Positions 34,282 to 43,514 are shown, counted from the first letter of the stretch. The stretch: DNA of 64,000 nucleotides from UBA2882 sp045542735 (GCA_045542735.1 JAZQLQ010000021.1:62001-126000), one strand, 5' to 3'. A program made the numbers and translations. The notes: a model not told the origin generated them from the letters alone.

Positions 34282-36045
34282 ATGAAAAAAGGAACAGAAG
34301 CAATTTTGCAAATGTGCAAAAACTTAAATTTTCCAGATGGAAAAATTACAGAAGAGTATTTATTTACCCTTGATGCTGTTGATTTGTTTTACTATAAAAG
34401 GAATATAGGTCAAGTAGATATAAAAACTGGATTTACAGATGGAGTAAATGACGGAGGAATAGATTTTATATATTCTGATAGTGATACTATGTATTTAATA
34501 CAAGGTAAATCGTCAAAGAGTCTATCGGTTGAAAACATAAAAGATGTATTTTATAAAATGATAGAGACAGTAACCAAATTTGAGGACAAAGATTACGATC
34601 AATATTCTCAAATTTTAAAATCTGCATATATAAATGCTTATGATGATTTAGATAATGATAAAAATATAGAATTAGTACTATTCACAAATACAATTATTAA
34701 TGATGAAATGAAGAAAAAAATATCTGATTTTGCAACATTAGATATGGTAAGTGGGTATAAAATTAGTGTTTATGATGAAAGTGATATTCAAGTAAAAGAA
34801 GCTATTATTGCACAAGATGCGGATTTAATAGATGAGGATTATGTTGAAATTGTTTTAAATGAGTCAAATTCCCATAATATGTTGTCTTATGGAGAAAATG
34901 GAATTGTTGTCAACATTAAAGCCTCTTCTGTAAAAAGATTGTTTAATAAGTATGGTACCAATGGATTGTTTAGCTATAACTTGAGGGAGCATATCAGCCA
35001 GAAAAGTGTCGATGATGGAATTGATAATACAATTAAAAAAGAGAAAGATCAGTTTTGGTTTTATAATAATGGAATTACCATAGGCTGCAAGGATTTCATG
35101 AAAGATGGTAATAGAATCAAATTGTATGGTTTCTCTATTATTAACGGTGCGCAGACTACGACTAAAATAGGAAAATCCAAGTTGGTAAATGAAAAAAATG
35201 ATTTTGCTTTAGTGTGCAAAATTGTAAGAGCAGAAAATGCAGATGAATTGGATGAAGATTTTATTGGGAAAATATCTGAAGCATCAAATTCACAGAAGCC
35301 GATTAAACAGCGGGATTTGAAAGCGAATGCAAAAGAACAGAAAATTTTACAATATAAAAGTGCAGAAAATGGAAAACATAGTTTATCTATTGAGATTAAG
35401 AGAGGGGTAAAACCAAAAAATTATAAAAAAGTTGAAAAATGGCAAAGAGTAACAAATGAATATATAGGTCAGTTGATATATGCCTGCATTTTGCAAAGAC
35501 CTGGACCGGCTCGTAATAGTAAAAATACTATGTTTTCTTCAAGTAAATTGTATAATCAAGTATTTATGAGAAAACATGATTATGATACTTTATTTGATTT
35601 GGTTAGGATCGGAAATGTTTATGATGAATTCTTAACAGATTATACAACCCAAACGTCCGATGTTGATTTAATTGCCGTAGCTAAAAATGGTAAATTAACA
35701 GTAATGGCTATCTTGCTTTACATGTATAAAAAGAAAAAAGGTTATATTCAAGATTATACAAGTGAACAGCTACATAAAGATAATGTGCATGGTTTGTTGG
35801 TAACAGATTATCCGGATGATGATTTAGATAAAAAATTAGTTGAACTCTTCAAATATATTATTCGAAGACTTAAAAATCTATATGAAACCAAAAAGGAGTC
35901 CATGAAAATAACCAGTTATTCTAATTTTTTTAAATCAGAGCCTATTTATGAATTAATTTTAAAAGATTTTGATGAAATTGATGGATGGGATATTGATAAG
36001 TTGAATGATTATTTGGTGATTTTTGAAAAAAAGAAGGATTGTTAG
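34282..36045 (+). CDS. AIPR-family protein with Mrr-type nuclease N-terminus
   Basis: The 587-residue protein has the AIPR (abortive infection phage resistance) signature in its middle: FWFYNNGITIGCKDF near residue 255 and IINGAQTTT near 287. EASNSQKPIKQRDLKAN follows near 335. The N-terminal 80 residues contain GVNDGGIDFIY...YLIQGKSS, i.e. Asp61 followed by Gln74-x-Lys76, which fits a PD-(D/E)xK nuclease of the QxK type. AIPR proteins are linked to phage defence. The AT-rich codons and the accessory context support horizontal origin. The next gene starts 6 bases after its stop. Confidence 0.88.
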   Translation: MKKGTEAILQMCKNLNFPDGKITEEYLFTLDAVDLFYYKRNIGQVDIKTGFTDGVNDGGIDFIYSDSDTMYLIQGKSSKSLSVENIKDVFYKMIETVTKFEDKDYDQYSQILKSAYINAYDDLDNDKNIELVLFTNTIINDEMKKKISDFATLDMVSGYKISVYDESDIQVKEAIIAQDADLIDEDYVEIVLNESNSHNMLSYGENGIVVNIKASSVKRLFNKYGTNGLFSYNLREHISQKSVDDGIDNTIKKEKDQFWFYNNGITIGCKDFMKDGNRIKLYGFSIINGAQTTTKIGKSKLVNEKNDFALVCKIVRAENADELDEDFIGKISEASNSQKPIKQRDLKANAKEQKILQYKSAENGKHSLSIEIKRGVKPKNYKKVEKWQRVTNEYIGQLIYACILQRPGPARNSKNTMFSSSKLYNQVFMRKHDYDTLFDLVRIGNVYDEFLTDYTTQTSDVDLIAVAKNGKLTVMAILLYMYKKKKGYIQDYTSEQLHKDNVHGLLVTDYPDDDLDKKLVELFKYIIRRLKNLYETKKESMKITSYSNFFKSEPIYELILKDFDEIDGWDIDKLNDYLVIFEKKKDC

Positions 36046-36051
36046 TGTGAT

Positions 36052-36648
36052 ATGAAAAAAATATTTAAAGATATTTTAGAAATGACAAAAAAGTATATTA
36101 TAACCGAAAGGAGAAGACTATGGCTTTGTTTTGATACGGGAATACTACTTATGGGAGTTTTTTTATGTTGGTTTGATGCATATATAAAATCGTTAGGAGG
36201 AGAAACGAATAGTTCTAGGACATTTTGGGGAGGAATGAGTATTACATTATGGTTTTGGCTATTTCCGTCATTGAAGATTGATGAGAAAGAAAAAATTATG
36301 CGAAAAGTATTATTTCATTTTTGGTTCTCCATAGGAATGTTATTTTTGCTAGTACTTGAATTAGAATATCTTCTGAAAAATATAAGCGGTGGTTCAATAT
36401 TGGGTGAATTTCTATTTTGCATAGTAGGGATAATTATTTTTACGTATCTCTGTTATATTTTAAGTGATTTTGTAAAAACCTTTTTATATTTACTTGAAAA
36501 GTTGAGAAATTATGTATTTTCCAAAGCTAAGGAAAGAGTATCGGGATTTGTAAAAGTACTTGAAGCAATAACTGCAATTATTGTTTCGATAACTGCACTG
36601 GGAACAAGTATTATAGGAATGGTGACATTAATTGATCAAATTAAGTAG
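36052..36648 (+). CDS. Four-to-five-helix membrane protein next to AIPR
   Basis: The 198-residue protein has about four or five hydrophobic helices (near 24-42, 58-75, 86-105, 115-140 and 172-195). The loop after the third helix is short and the rest is basic. It starts 6 bases after the AIPR stop, so the two form one operon. Family not recognised. A membrane partner of an AIPR nuclease could act as an effector, as in other two-gene defence systems, but this is inference. Confidence 0.75.
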   Translation: MKKIFKDILEMTKKYIITERRRLWLCFDTGILLMGVFLCWFDAYIKSLGGETNSSRTFWGGMSITLWFWLFPSLKIDEKEKIMRKVLFHFWFSIGMLFLLVLELEYLLKNISGGSILGEFLFCIVGIIIFTYLCYILSDFVKTFLYLLEKLRNYVFSKAKERVSGFVKVLEAITAIIVSITALGTSIIGMVTLIDQIK

Positions 36649-36756
36649 TTAACATTATGGCTAAGTGATTTTAAGAAACTAGCATAGAAAGTGTAGTAAG
36701 TAATATACTTCTTTACAGATATACCCTTGTCTCAAGTCATCTTCAGATGCTAAAAC

Positions 36757-36789
36757 AAATTCGCATACCCCGTATGCGAATTTATTTTT
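36757..36789. terminator. Terminator after the AIPR operon
   Basis: AAATTCGCATAC (36757-36768) and GTATGCGAATTT (36772-36783) form a perfect 12-base stem with a 3-base loop, followed by ATTTTTA. It can also act in the other direction. Confidence 0.88.
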
Positions 36790-37251
36790 ATCTCTGAGGA
36801 GTCATCATGCAATCCATGAATTTTTTCAAGATCTTATCTTATATTTCATAGCCTTTATGATTGACAATTTTGCATACTTTTCCATCTCTGCTATTAGTAT
36901 ATTTACAGTTGATGAGATTATCGGATACAAGTGTGCCAGTTTCAATTTATGGGGATTTCCGATTATCCGTGAAAATAAAGAACTCTCCTTCCGACGGAAA
37001 GCTATTCGCGCGGAAAGAGAGTTCTTTATGAATGTGCGCCCACTTTCTTGGGTTCATTACTGGTCATTATGGACATTGCTGGTATTGGATGTATGCCAAA
37101 TGGGATACTAAGTCGGTTAATTTTTGCTTGCATTTCGTTTATATGCGTATTATACTAACCTCATCTGAAAATTCTATATTTTCTTTTTTTCTGACCATTC
37201 GGTCAAATATTTCAAATTTATTTAATTTCATATCTAAAGGAGGGACTTTTT
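36784..37251. other. Gap with possible decayed minus-strand coding, a hairpin and a palindrome
   Basis: On the minus strand a frame from about 36940 down to 36785 reads like a protein end (ILKKFMDCMMTPQR) but contains an in-frame stop. An inverted repeat AAAGAACTCTC.../...GAGAGTTCTTT spans 36977-37027. TGACCATTCGGTCA at 37192-37205 is a perfect-ended 14-base palindrome of the kind bound by TetR proteins, in the region upstream of the gene at 37252. The plus-strand frames here show no protein features. Confidence 0.35.
37026..37133 (-). CDS. Possible 35-residue peptide
   Basis: An ATG at 37133 (minus strand) opens a 35-residue frame ending GAHS at 37026, directly before the hairpin at 36977-37027, which would terminate it. 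A TATAAT-like sequence lies upstream near 37150. It could be a real small gene or the relic of a longer one. No ribosome site was convincing. Confidence 0.25.
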   Translation of the reverse strand: MQAKINRLSIPFGIHPIPAMSIMTSNEPKKVGAHS

Positions 37252-38205
37252 ATGTCTAACTATCAAGAAACTTATCATATCTATGATAAAATCTTCAAAA
37301 AAATCTTAACCCTATCATCTAAGGCAGTTGTTAATTTGATTAATGGTCTCTTTGGAACCAATCATCTGCCGGACAGTACCGTTACATATAATTGGACAGA
37401 ACACGTGGATAATCAATTGAGACGGTGTCTGGCGGATACTATTTTGACTGTTAATAACCAATATAGTTATCACATAGAGGCGCAAATGACTGCGGATGAG
37501 GATATTGTGCTTCGGGTTTTTGATTATAGTTATGGGCATGCACAAAAACGTCAGATACTTCCAAGTGCTGATCATGGTGGTCATACACTTCTTTTTCCGG
37601 ATGCACGGGTTATTTATCTTTCTTCAAAATCTACAGTTCCGGATGAGTATGTGTTGACGTTGGATTTTGGTGAACAAGGTACATTTATTTACAAAGTTCC
37701 TACTTTTAAATATCTGGAACATTCCATTGAAGAATTGAATCAAAAGAAGATGATTATATTAATTCCATTTTCGCTTTTGTTTTTGCGCGACAAAATTCAA
37801 AGAAAACGGACAAACGAAAATATTTTGGCGTTGAAACGTTTGGTTTTTGATGATATAATAGGAAGCATAGATAAGAATGTGGTAGATGGAAATATTACTA
37901 TAAATGATGCATATAAATTAAAGCGATTAACACATAAACTTTATGAACATATATATGCTCGTTATTCAGAATTGCGAGAGGTGACTGAGATGACTGATGA
38001 ATCTTTAATACTTGATATTGATATACTTGAGGATAAATACGAAAAATTATTTGCGGAAAAAGATGCTATTATGGCAGAGAAGGATGCGGCATTGATAGAG
38101 AAGGATGCGGCATTGATAGAGAAAGATGCAGCATTAGTAGAGAAGGATAATATAATTGCTAAGTTAATAGCAGAAAATGAAGCATTGCGAATGGCAATGA
38201 GGTAG
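37252..38205 (+). CDS. Rpn-family PD-(D/E)XK nuclease (recombination-promoting)
   Basis: The 317-residue protein matches the Rpn / YhgA-like group: YDKIFKKIL...VVNLINGLFG near the start, LADTILTVNN and YHIEAQMTADEDIVLRVFDY in the nuclease core (Asp and Glu-x-Gln as metal ligands). The C-terminal 50 residues are a heptad coiled coil of repeated EKDAALI units. The start has AAAGGAGGG upstream. Such genes are common in multiple copies in Lachnospiraceae. Confidence 0.88.
   Translation: MSNYQETYHIYDKIFKKILTLSSKAVVNLINGLFGTNHLPDSTVTYNWTEHVDNQLRRCLADTILTVNNQYSYHIEAQMTADEDIVLRVFDYSYGHAQKRQILPSADHGGHTLLFPDARVIYLSSKSTVPDEYVLTLDFGEQGTFIYKVPTFKYLEHSIEELNQKKMIILIPFSLLFLRDKIQRKRTNENILALKRLVFDDIIGSIDKNVVDGNITINDAYKLKRLTHKLYEHIYARYSELREVTEMTDESLILDIDILEDKYEKLFAEKDAIMAEKDAALIEKDAALIEKDAALVEKDNIIAKLIAENEALRMAMR
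38055..38150 (+). repeat. 21-base tandem repeat in the Rpn gene
   Basis: Units of 21 bases encoding EKDAALI or close variants run from 38055 to 38150 (four full units and part of a fifth). Those at 38076 and 38097 are identical in DNA, so recent slippage is likely. Confidence 0.85.
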
Positions 38206-38209
38206 TGAA

Positions 38210-38554
38210 CTAAATATTCATATCCAATATATCCTCAAATGCTATCTTCGTACTTACAATCTGCAATAGCCGGCATGTTGGATCAATGCGGGCTACCATA
38301 CCGGTTATTTTGATATATTCGCCATCGTGGAAGTAAACCACCGTTGCCATTTTCCCTTTTTCAATCAAATGCATTTTATGGTCCAGTTCTTGAGCCATTT
38401 CCGGGGACATCTCGACTTTTTCTACTATAATTTTTTCTTTAGCAGCCAATGCCTCGGGTAAGCCCTTCAAGGCAGCAAAGGGCATAAATTGCTTAGCGCG
38501 GTCCTGTATTGACATTTTATTTTTCGGTTTGCTCGCCACTGCGGTGTCCTCCAA
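38210..38554 (-). CDS. YolD-like protein
   Basis: The 114-residue protein has the YolD-like pattern: RAKQFMPFAALKGL near the start, a short helical region, then GEYIKITGMVARIDP and IAFEDILDM at the end. YolD proteins are usually encoded next to UmuC-type polymerases, as here, where it overlaps the polymerase gene by 38 bases. It is part of the LexA-controlled unit. Confidence 0.9.
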   Translation of the reverse strand: MEDTAVASKPKNKMSIQDRAKQFMPFAALKGLPEALAAKEKIIVEKVEMSPEMAQELDHKMHLIEKGKMATVVYFHDGEYIKITGMVARIDPTCRLLQIVSTKIAFEDILDMNI

Positions 38555-39803
38555 TCTGTTGATTCCGTTCTCGGGTGGTAGCGTGTTCTTCCAGATTCAT
38601 TCCTTTTAAAATTGCATTCTTACCAAATTTGTGCTTGATGCTGATTACAGCTTCTTGAAGTTTGCGGTTTTTCTCCAGACTTTCGGCATCAGCAAAAAAG
38701 TTGTATTGATGGTATTCTTCCGGAATGACATTGTTAAAAGTCATACTCACTCTTTTGATAGAAAGGGTCGGGTCGATGATTCTTTCATAAAGGGCTTCTA
38801 CTGCAGGGATAATGAGGATGTCAGCGCTGGTCTCGTCGGGGAGTTGTGTGGTGCCATGGGCAGGAGCAGCGTTTAAGCGGTTATCATATCCGATATGAAG
38901 CGTGATAGATTTTGTCATCAATCCTTTTTCTACCAGATCAAGGCACATAAGATCTGCCATTTCTTTGACAATCAGCTTGCCTTCCTCAAATCCATAAGAG
39001 CAGGCCAATACCTGACCACTGGAAATGCAGTTGGTACGGGAACGATAGGATTTGATATCGCTGATGGTCACGGGCTCTCTCCCCCATGCATGATCAATGA
39101 GTAACTCTGCATCTATGCCAAACAGCCGATAGAGAAAGTCTTCGTCCGCATGGGCAATATCCTTCATTGTCAGGATGCCTACGCTCTCAAGTTGCTTGGC
39201 AATACCTTTGCCAATCCGCCAAAAATCCGTTAACGGACGATAATCCCATAAGGTTTTTCGGTAGTTTTCTTCATCCAGTTCACCAATAAAATCGGTTGCA
39301 TGCTTGGCAGAAATATCCAATGCGACTTTGGTCAGATACAAGTTGGTGCCAATGCCGCAGGAAGCGCGGATACCAAGCTTTTCATACACTTCATTTATAA
39401 TTGTCTGTCCCAGTTCGCGGGCAGTCATGCCATAGAGAGACAGATAATCAGTCACATCCATAAATGCTTCATCAATGGAGTAGACATGAATATCATCCTT
39501 GGAAATGTATTTAAGATAAATGCTATAAATCTCGGCGGCATAATCAATATACAACTGCATGCGGGGGACAGCAGCAATATATTTTATACCTTTGGGAATC
39601 TCAAAGATACGGCAACGGTTGGAGATACCCAGTGCCTTCATTGCCGGTGTAATGGCAAGACAGATGGTTTTTTCGGTGCGTTCCAAATCAGCCACTACCA
39701 GATTAGTAGTCATAGGATCTAATCCCCGTTCTACACATTCCACGGATGCATAAAAGGATTTTAGATCAATACATAGATATGTCCGTTGTTTCAACTGTCT
39801 CAC
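38517..39803 (-). CDS. Y-family DNA polymerase, UvrX/UmuC type
   Basis: The 428-residue protein has the Y-family active-site motifs CIDLKSFYASVE (Asp13) and VYSIDEAFMD (Asp111, Glu112), then GIGTNLYLTKVALDISAKHA and the little-finger domain. It copies damaged DNA with low fidelity. A LexA box lies upstream at 39839-39850. The adjoining YolD gene is typical of UvrX operons. Confidence 0.93.
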   Translation of the reverse strand: MRQLKQRTYLCIDLKSFYASVECVERGLDPMTTNLVVADLERTEKTICLAITPAMKALGISNRCRIFEIPKGIKYIAAVPRMQLYIDYAAEIYSIYLKYISKDDIHVYSIDEAFMDVTDYLSLYGMTARELGQTIINEVYEKLGIRASCGIGTNLYLTKVALDISAKHATDFIGELDEENYRKTLWDYRPLTDFWRIGKGIAKQLESVGILTMKDIAHADEDFLYRLFGIDAELLIDHAWGREPVTISDIKSYRSRTNCISSGQVLACSYGFEEGKLIVKEMADLMCLDLVEKGLMTKSITLHIGYDNRLNAAPAHGTTQLPDETSADILIIPAVEALYERIIDPTLSIKRVSMTFNNVIPEEYHQYNFFADAESLEKNRKLQEAVISIKHKFGKNAILKGMNLEEHATTRERNQQIGGHRSGEQTEK

Positions 39804-39826
39804 CTGCCTTTCTAACTCTGGTTGAA

Positions 39827-39856
39827 ATTATAACACAAGAACATATGTTCTTGCCA
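39827..39856 (-). promoter_or_regulatory. LexA-controlled promoter of the polymerase operon
   Basis: GAACATATGTTC at 39839-39850 is a perfect Firmicute LexA (SOS) box. On the minus strand it lies between TATAAT (39827-39832) and a weak -35 at about 39851-39856, so LexA would block transcription directly. Confidence 0.85.
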
Positions 39857-39964
39857 GTCCCCAAATTATGGTTGCCAAATTTTTTGTTTAGTGCTATCAT
39901 AACCGATGGCAAATCATAATAATCATATAAGACAACATTTGATTTACCAAGAAGAGGAGATATT

Positions 39965-41038
39965 ATGAAAAAGCGAAACCACTTTGTAGATATTTCAAAG
40001 GGGTTAGCAATTATTATGGTTACAGTGACGCATTATAGTTGGGAGAGTGCAGAGAGGTTACAATTTTATTTTCCATACTGGATTAGTATGGCAGTTCCCA
40101 TTTTTATGATAGTCACAGGGGTTATGTCCGCAGCTTCTTTTGAGAGAAAAGGTGTCGGGACATTACAGGAAGCGTATGCGCCACGCTTATTGGTGCAAAA
40201 AAAGATTCGCTATACCATGCCGTTTTTGTGTATGTTTTTGGTAGAGGTTGTGTTGAAATTGGCACAGGGACAGGTTTATAGTCCGTTTCAACTATGCAAA
40301 CTCTTTATCACAGGTGGCATTGGTGTACATGGGACTTATTACTATCCGGTGTTGATGCAACTGGTATTTTTGATTCCGGTAATCTGGTATATTGTGAAAA
40401 AATGGAAATGGGGCATTGGAGCTTGTTTTCTTTTGAACTTAATTTTGGAATACTGGAAGAATGTCATTGGCATGGGGAAAGATGAATATCGTTTGATGGC
40501 GTTCCGCTATATTTTTGCCATTGCAATGGGCTGTTTTATCCATATATATAAGGATAAGAAAATGACATGGGCATGGATATTGATGTGGCTTGTGGGAGTT
40601 TCTTATATATGGAAAGTAAATTATACGGATTATAAACCGGAGATATTAAACCGTTGGACCAATACATCCATGATGACCATTTTCTATATGGCGCCCATAT
40701 TTGTACTGGGTATGCGTAAATTGGCAAATATAAAGTGTAAATGGTTAGAGAATATAGGAAAAGCATCTTACCACATTTTCTTGTTCCAGATCATTTATTA
40801 CAATTTTGTGGGACCGCATGTGATGGCTTACATAGGCAGCAGGGCAGTAGAATTGGTCTTTGGTGTCATTACCTGCTTGGCAGGAGGATATGGTTTTTAC
40901 AGAGCATACAGCTACGTGTCTGCGAGAACAATGTCGTGGTATACAGATCACAAACTTTATATGAAGTACAGATTCTTCGGAATACTACGCCGGACTTTCG
41001 GCAGAAAAAGTTGGTTTGCCCGTTTGAGAATGGGATAA
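39965..41038 (+). CDS. Acyltransferase family 3 membrane protein
   Basis: The 357-residue integral membrane protein has about ten helices and the family-3 start FVDISKGLAIIMVTVTHYSW, with the conserved His in the first loop. Such enzymes (OafA-like) O-acetylate polysaccharides or other surface molecules. It is divergent from the SOS polymerase but has its own AAGAGGAG site. The substrate is not shown. Confidence 0.88.
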   Translation: MKKRNHFVDISKGLAIIMVTVTHYSWESAERLQFYFPYWISMAVPIFMIVTGVMSAASFERKGVGTLQEAYAPRLLVQKKIRYTMPFLCMFLVEVVLKLAQGQVYSPFQLCKLFITGGIGVHGTYYYPVLMQLVFLIPVIWYIVKKWKWGIGACFLLNLILEYWKNVIGMGKDEYRLMAFRYIFAIAMGCFIHIYKDKKMTWAWILMWLVGVSYIWKVNYTDYKPEILNRWTNTSMMTIFYMAPIFVLGMRKLANIKCKWLENIGKASYHIFLFQIIYYNFVGPHVMAYIGSRAVELVFGVITCLAGGYGFYRAYSYVSARTMSWYTDHKLYMKYRFFGILRRTFGRKSWFARLRMG

Positions 41039-41040
41039 GA

Positions 41041-41068
41041 AAAGGCTATCGCTGTTGCGATAGCCTTT
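41041..41068. terminator. Bidirectional terminator between acyltransferase and purC
   Basis: AAAGGCTATCGC and GCGATAGCCTTT form a 12-base stem with a 4-base loop. On the minus strand it is followed by a T-rich run, so it ends purC. Confidence 0.82.
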
Positions 41069-41083
41069 AGCTTGTCTAAGTTA

Positions 41084-41767
41084 TTATCTGTTTAAGATGA
41101 GTTTTGTTAATTCTACAGGATCAACAATCTTGCCATCTTTGTATACACGCATGTTACCGGAAGCAATTTCATCGATGAGAATTACTTCGTCGTTGTTGTA
41201 ACCAAACTCAAATTTGATATCCCAGAGGTCAAGACCGATGGATTTGAGGTCGTCAGAAACAATCTTAGTAATCTTTAATGTCTGTTCTTTCATCCTTTCA
41301 AACATTGCAGGGCTCATAACGCCTAATGCTGCAAGGCCTTCGCCTGTAACAAGGGGATCACCCAATGCGTCATTTTTGAAAGTACACTCCACATAGCCAC
41401 CTTCTAATACAGTACCATCTTCAATATATTCGCCGTATCTGCGGATGAAGCTTCCTGTTGCAACCTGACGGCAGATAACTTCTAAACCGTGACCGAATAC
41501 AGTTGCAGGAAGTACTTCCATAGTTGCATTTTCAACATCAGCACTTACATAGTGAGTTTTGATGCCGGCTTCTTTTAACAATTCAAAATAATGAATGGAA
41601 GTTTTCAGGTTTTCTTTACCAATGCCTTCGATTGTCAAGCCTACACTGTTTTCACCGGGATCGAAAACACCGTCTTTACCTGTACAGTCGTCTTTAAATT
41701 TCAGCATAACGTTTCCGTTCTCAAGGCTGAATACGTCTTTTGTCTTACCTTCATAAATTTTTTTCAT
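41084..41767 (-). CDS. purC: SAICAR synthetase
   Basis: The 227-residue enzyme joins AICAR precursor CAIR with aspartate in purine synthesis. It begins with KIYEGKTKDVFSLENG and has LKFKDDCTGKDG, CRQVATGSFIRRYG and DIKFEFG with the DE motif VILIDEIASGNMR near the end. The gene has AAAGGAG upstream and stands alone, with no other pur genes nearby. Confidence 0.97.
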   Translation of the reverse strand: MKKIYEGKTKDVFSLENGNVMLKFKDDCTGKDGVFDPGENSVGLTIEGIGKENLKTSIHYFELLKEAGIKTHYVSADVENATMEVLPATVFGHGLEVICRQVATGSFIRRYGEYIEDGTVLEGGYVECTFKNDALGDPLVTGEGLAALGVMSPAMFERMKEQTLKITKIVSDDLKSIGLDLWDIKFEFGYNNDEVILIDEIASGNMRVYKDGKIVDPVELTKLILNR

Positions 41768-41826
41768 TGTATTAATCTCCTTTGCGTTTAGAATGCAATA
41801 TAAAAAAGAACAATACTAATTTAGCA

Positions 41827-41874
41827 CAAAAGTGAGTTCATGAAAATATTTTTTTTTCACAAACCCACTTTTTT
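41827..41874 (-). terminator. Terminator of glnA
   Basis: On the minus strand AAAAGTGGGTT...AACTCACTTTT pairs with small mismatches, 31 bases after the glnA stop. A run of A/T surrounds it. Confidence 0.6.
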
Positions 41875-41904
41875 TTACAGGAAATTTTTGTACAATTTTA
41901 CATA

Positions 41905-43329
41905 TTATAAGTTGAAATACTTCTCAAACTCTGCAGGATGAGGGATTGCAGCCATCTGCATACACTCTTTTCTCTTGTTTGCAATGAAGTTTTTGATCAG
42001 GTGCTCAGGGAATACTCCACCGGCTGTTAAATAGTCATGATCTGCCTCCAAAGCGTCTAATGCTGCATCCAAAGTGGTAGGAAGGGATTTCAATTTTGCC
42101 TTCTCTTCATCAGATAATGTATAAAGGTTCATATCATAAGGTCCCCAACCATTTGCATGAGGATCAATCTGATTTTTAACACCATCCAGACCTGCCATCA
42201 GGATTGCTGCATAGCAAAGGTAAGGATTGCAGGTGGCATCCGGGTTACGGAGCTCAAAACGTCTTAAGGAAGGTGTCTTTGCATAAGCAGGAATACGGAT
42301 AACGGCGCTACGGTTGGAGGTTGCGTAACCTACGGTAACCGGAGCTTCAAATCCCGGAACCAGTCTCTTGAATGAGTTGGTGCTGGGATTAGTCAATGCA
42401 CAAAGGGAAGCAATATGTTTTAACAAACCACCCATAAAGTAGTGAGCAGTTTTACTTAAGTGTGCATATCCGTCATCATCGGAGAATACCGGCTGCCCAT
42501 CTTTTAATAAAAGCATATGCACATGCATACCGTTACCTGCCTCGCCATAAACAGGCTTGGGCATGAAGGTTGCAGTCTTTCCGTATTTTAAAGCGGTATT
42601 ATGAATGATGTATTTAATCATCATGGTAGCATCTGCCATTTTGGACATCTGTCCGAGCATGGGCTCAATTTCAAACTGTCCGCCGGCACCTACTTCAGGA
42701 TGATGATATTTAATGGGAATACCGGCTTTCTCCATCTCCAGACACATCTCGGAACGGCATTCATAAGAGGTGTCAAAAGGTTTGGCAATGTGATAGTTCT
42801 TCTGATGAGGTACTACACAACCACGACCTTCTACGTCGCTGTTCCAATATGCCTGGGAAGCGTCCAGAGACATACCGATCTCATTGGGGCGTACGGACCA
42901 ACCAACGTTGTCGAATAAGTGGAATTCAAATTCCGGCAGGATAAGCATGGTATCTGCAATGCCGGTATCTTTCATATATTGCTCTGCTGCCTGTACGATA
43001 TTTCTCGGATACTGGTCTAAAGGACGATTTTCGGGATAATCGATAATCATAGCATTTCCTGTTACGGATAAAGTAGGAATGCCGCAGAAAGGATCTACGA
43101 TTGCTGTATCCAAATCAGGAATAAATACCATATCGCTTTTTTCAACAACTGCATATCCGTAGTTGGATGCGTCAAAACCGATACCGTTCTTTAATGTATC
43201 TTCATTAAATTGGTTTGCAGGAATGGTCACATGACGATATTGTCCGTTGATATCCACAATCTTAAAGTCGATCATTTGGATATCGTTTTCGGTAATCATG
43301 TTCATAAATTCTTGTACTGTTCTTGCCAT
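41905..43329 (-). CDS. glnA: Glutamine synthetase type I
   Basis: The 474-residue enzyme makes glutamine from glutamate and ammonia. Metal and substrate motifs are LPEFEFHLFD, EVGAGGQFEIEPM, GNGMHVHM, NRSAVIRIP and RRFELRNPDATCNPYLCYAAILMAG. A conserved NLYTLS segment is where the GSI adenylylation tyrosine would lie. It is divergent from the GMP synthase gene at 43515, with about 185 AT-rich bases between that must hold both promoters. Confidence 0.97.
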   Translation of the reverse strand: MARTVQEFMNMITENDIQMIDFKIVDINGQYRHVTIPANQFNEDTLKNGIGFDASNYGYAVVEKSDMVFIPDLDTAIVDPFCGIPTLSVTGNAMIIDYPENRPLDQYPRNIVQAAEQYMKDTGIADTMLILPEFEFHLFDNVGWSVRPNEIGMSLDASQAYWNSDVEGRGCVVPHQKNYHIAKPFDTSYECRSEMCLEMEKAGIPIKYHHPEVGAGGQFEIEPMLGQMSKMADATMMIKYIIHNTALKYGKTATFMPKPVYGEAGNGMHVHMLLLKDGQPVFSDDDGYAHLSKTAHYFMGGLLKHIASLCALTNPSTNSFKRLVPGFEAPVTVGYATSNRSAVIRIPAYAKTPSLRRFELRNPDATCNPYLCYAAILMAGLDGVKNQIDPHANGWGPYDMNLYTLSDEEKAKLKSLPTTLDAALDALEADHDYLTAGGVFPEHLIKNFIANKRKECMQMAAIPHPAEFEKYFNL

Positions 43330-43514
43330 AAATTAACCCCCTGATTATAAAAATTTATACTAATATAATAATAGAAAAGCCTCAAAAAGGCAATGTTTGC
43401 ACGAGATTGTACAAAATTAAAAAAATCGAAAAAAAATCTTTTCATATCGAAAAAATTGTATTACCATATATGAGTAACTTGAAAAATTTATCAGACAGAT
43501 AAGGAGCGACAACG

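Noticed and set aside
36857..37111. Plus-strand frame of 84 codons
   Set aside because: It crosses the inverted repeat at 36977-37027, has no ribosome site and no family features.
32955..37251. AT-rich island as a prophage
   Set aside because: No integrase, portal, capsid or terminase gene and no tRNA attachment site was seen. It is better described as a small accessory island.
41768..41904. Purine riboswitch before purC, guaA or the purine permease
   Set aside because: No conserved purine-aptamer core was found upstream of any of these genes.
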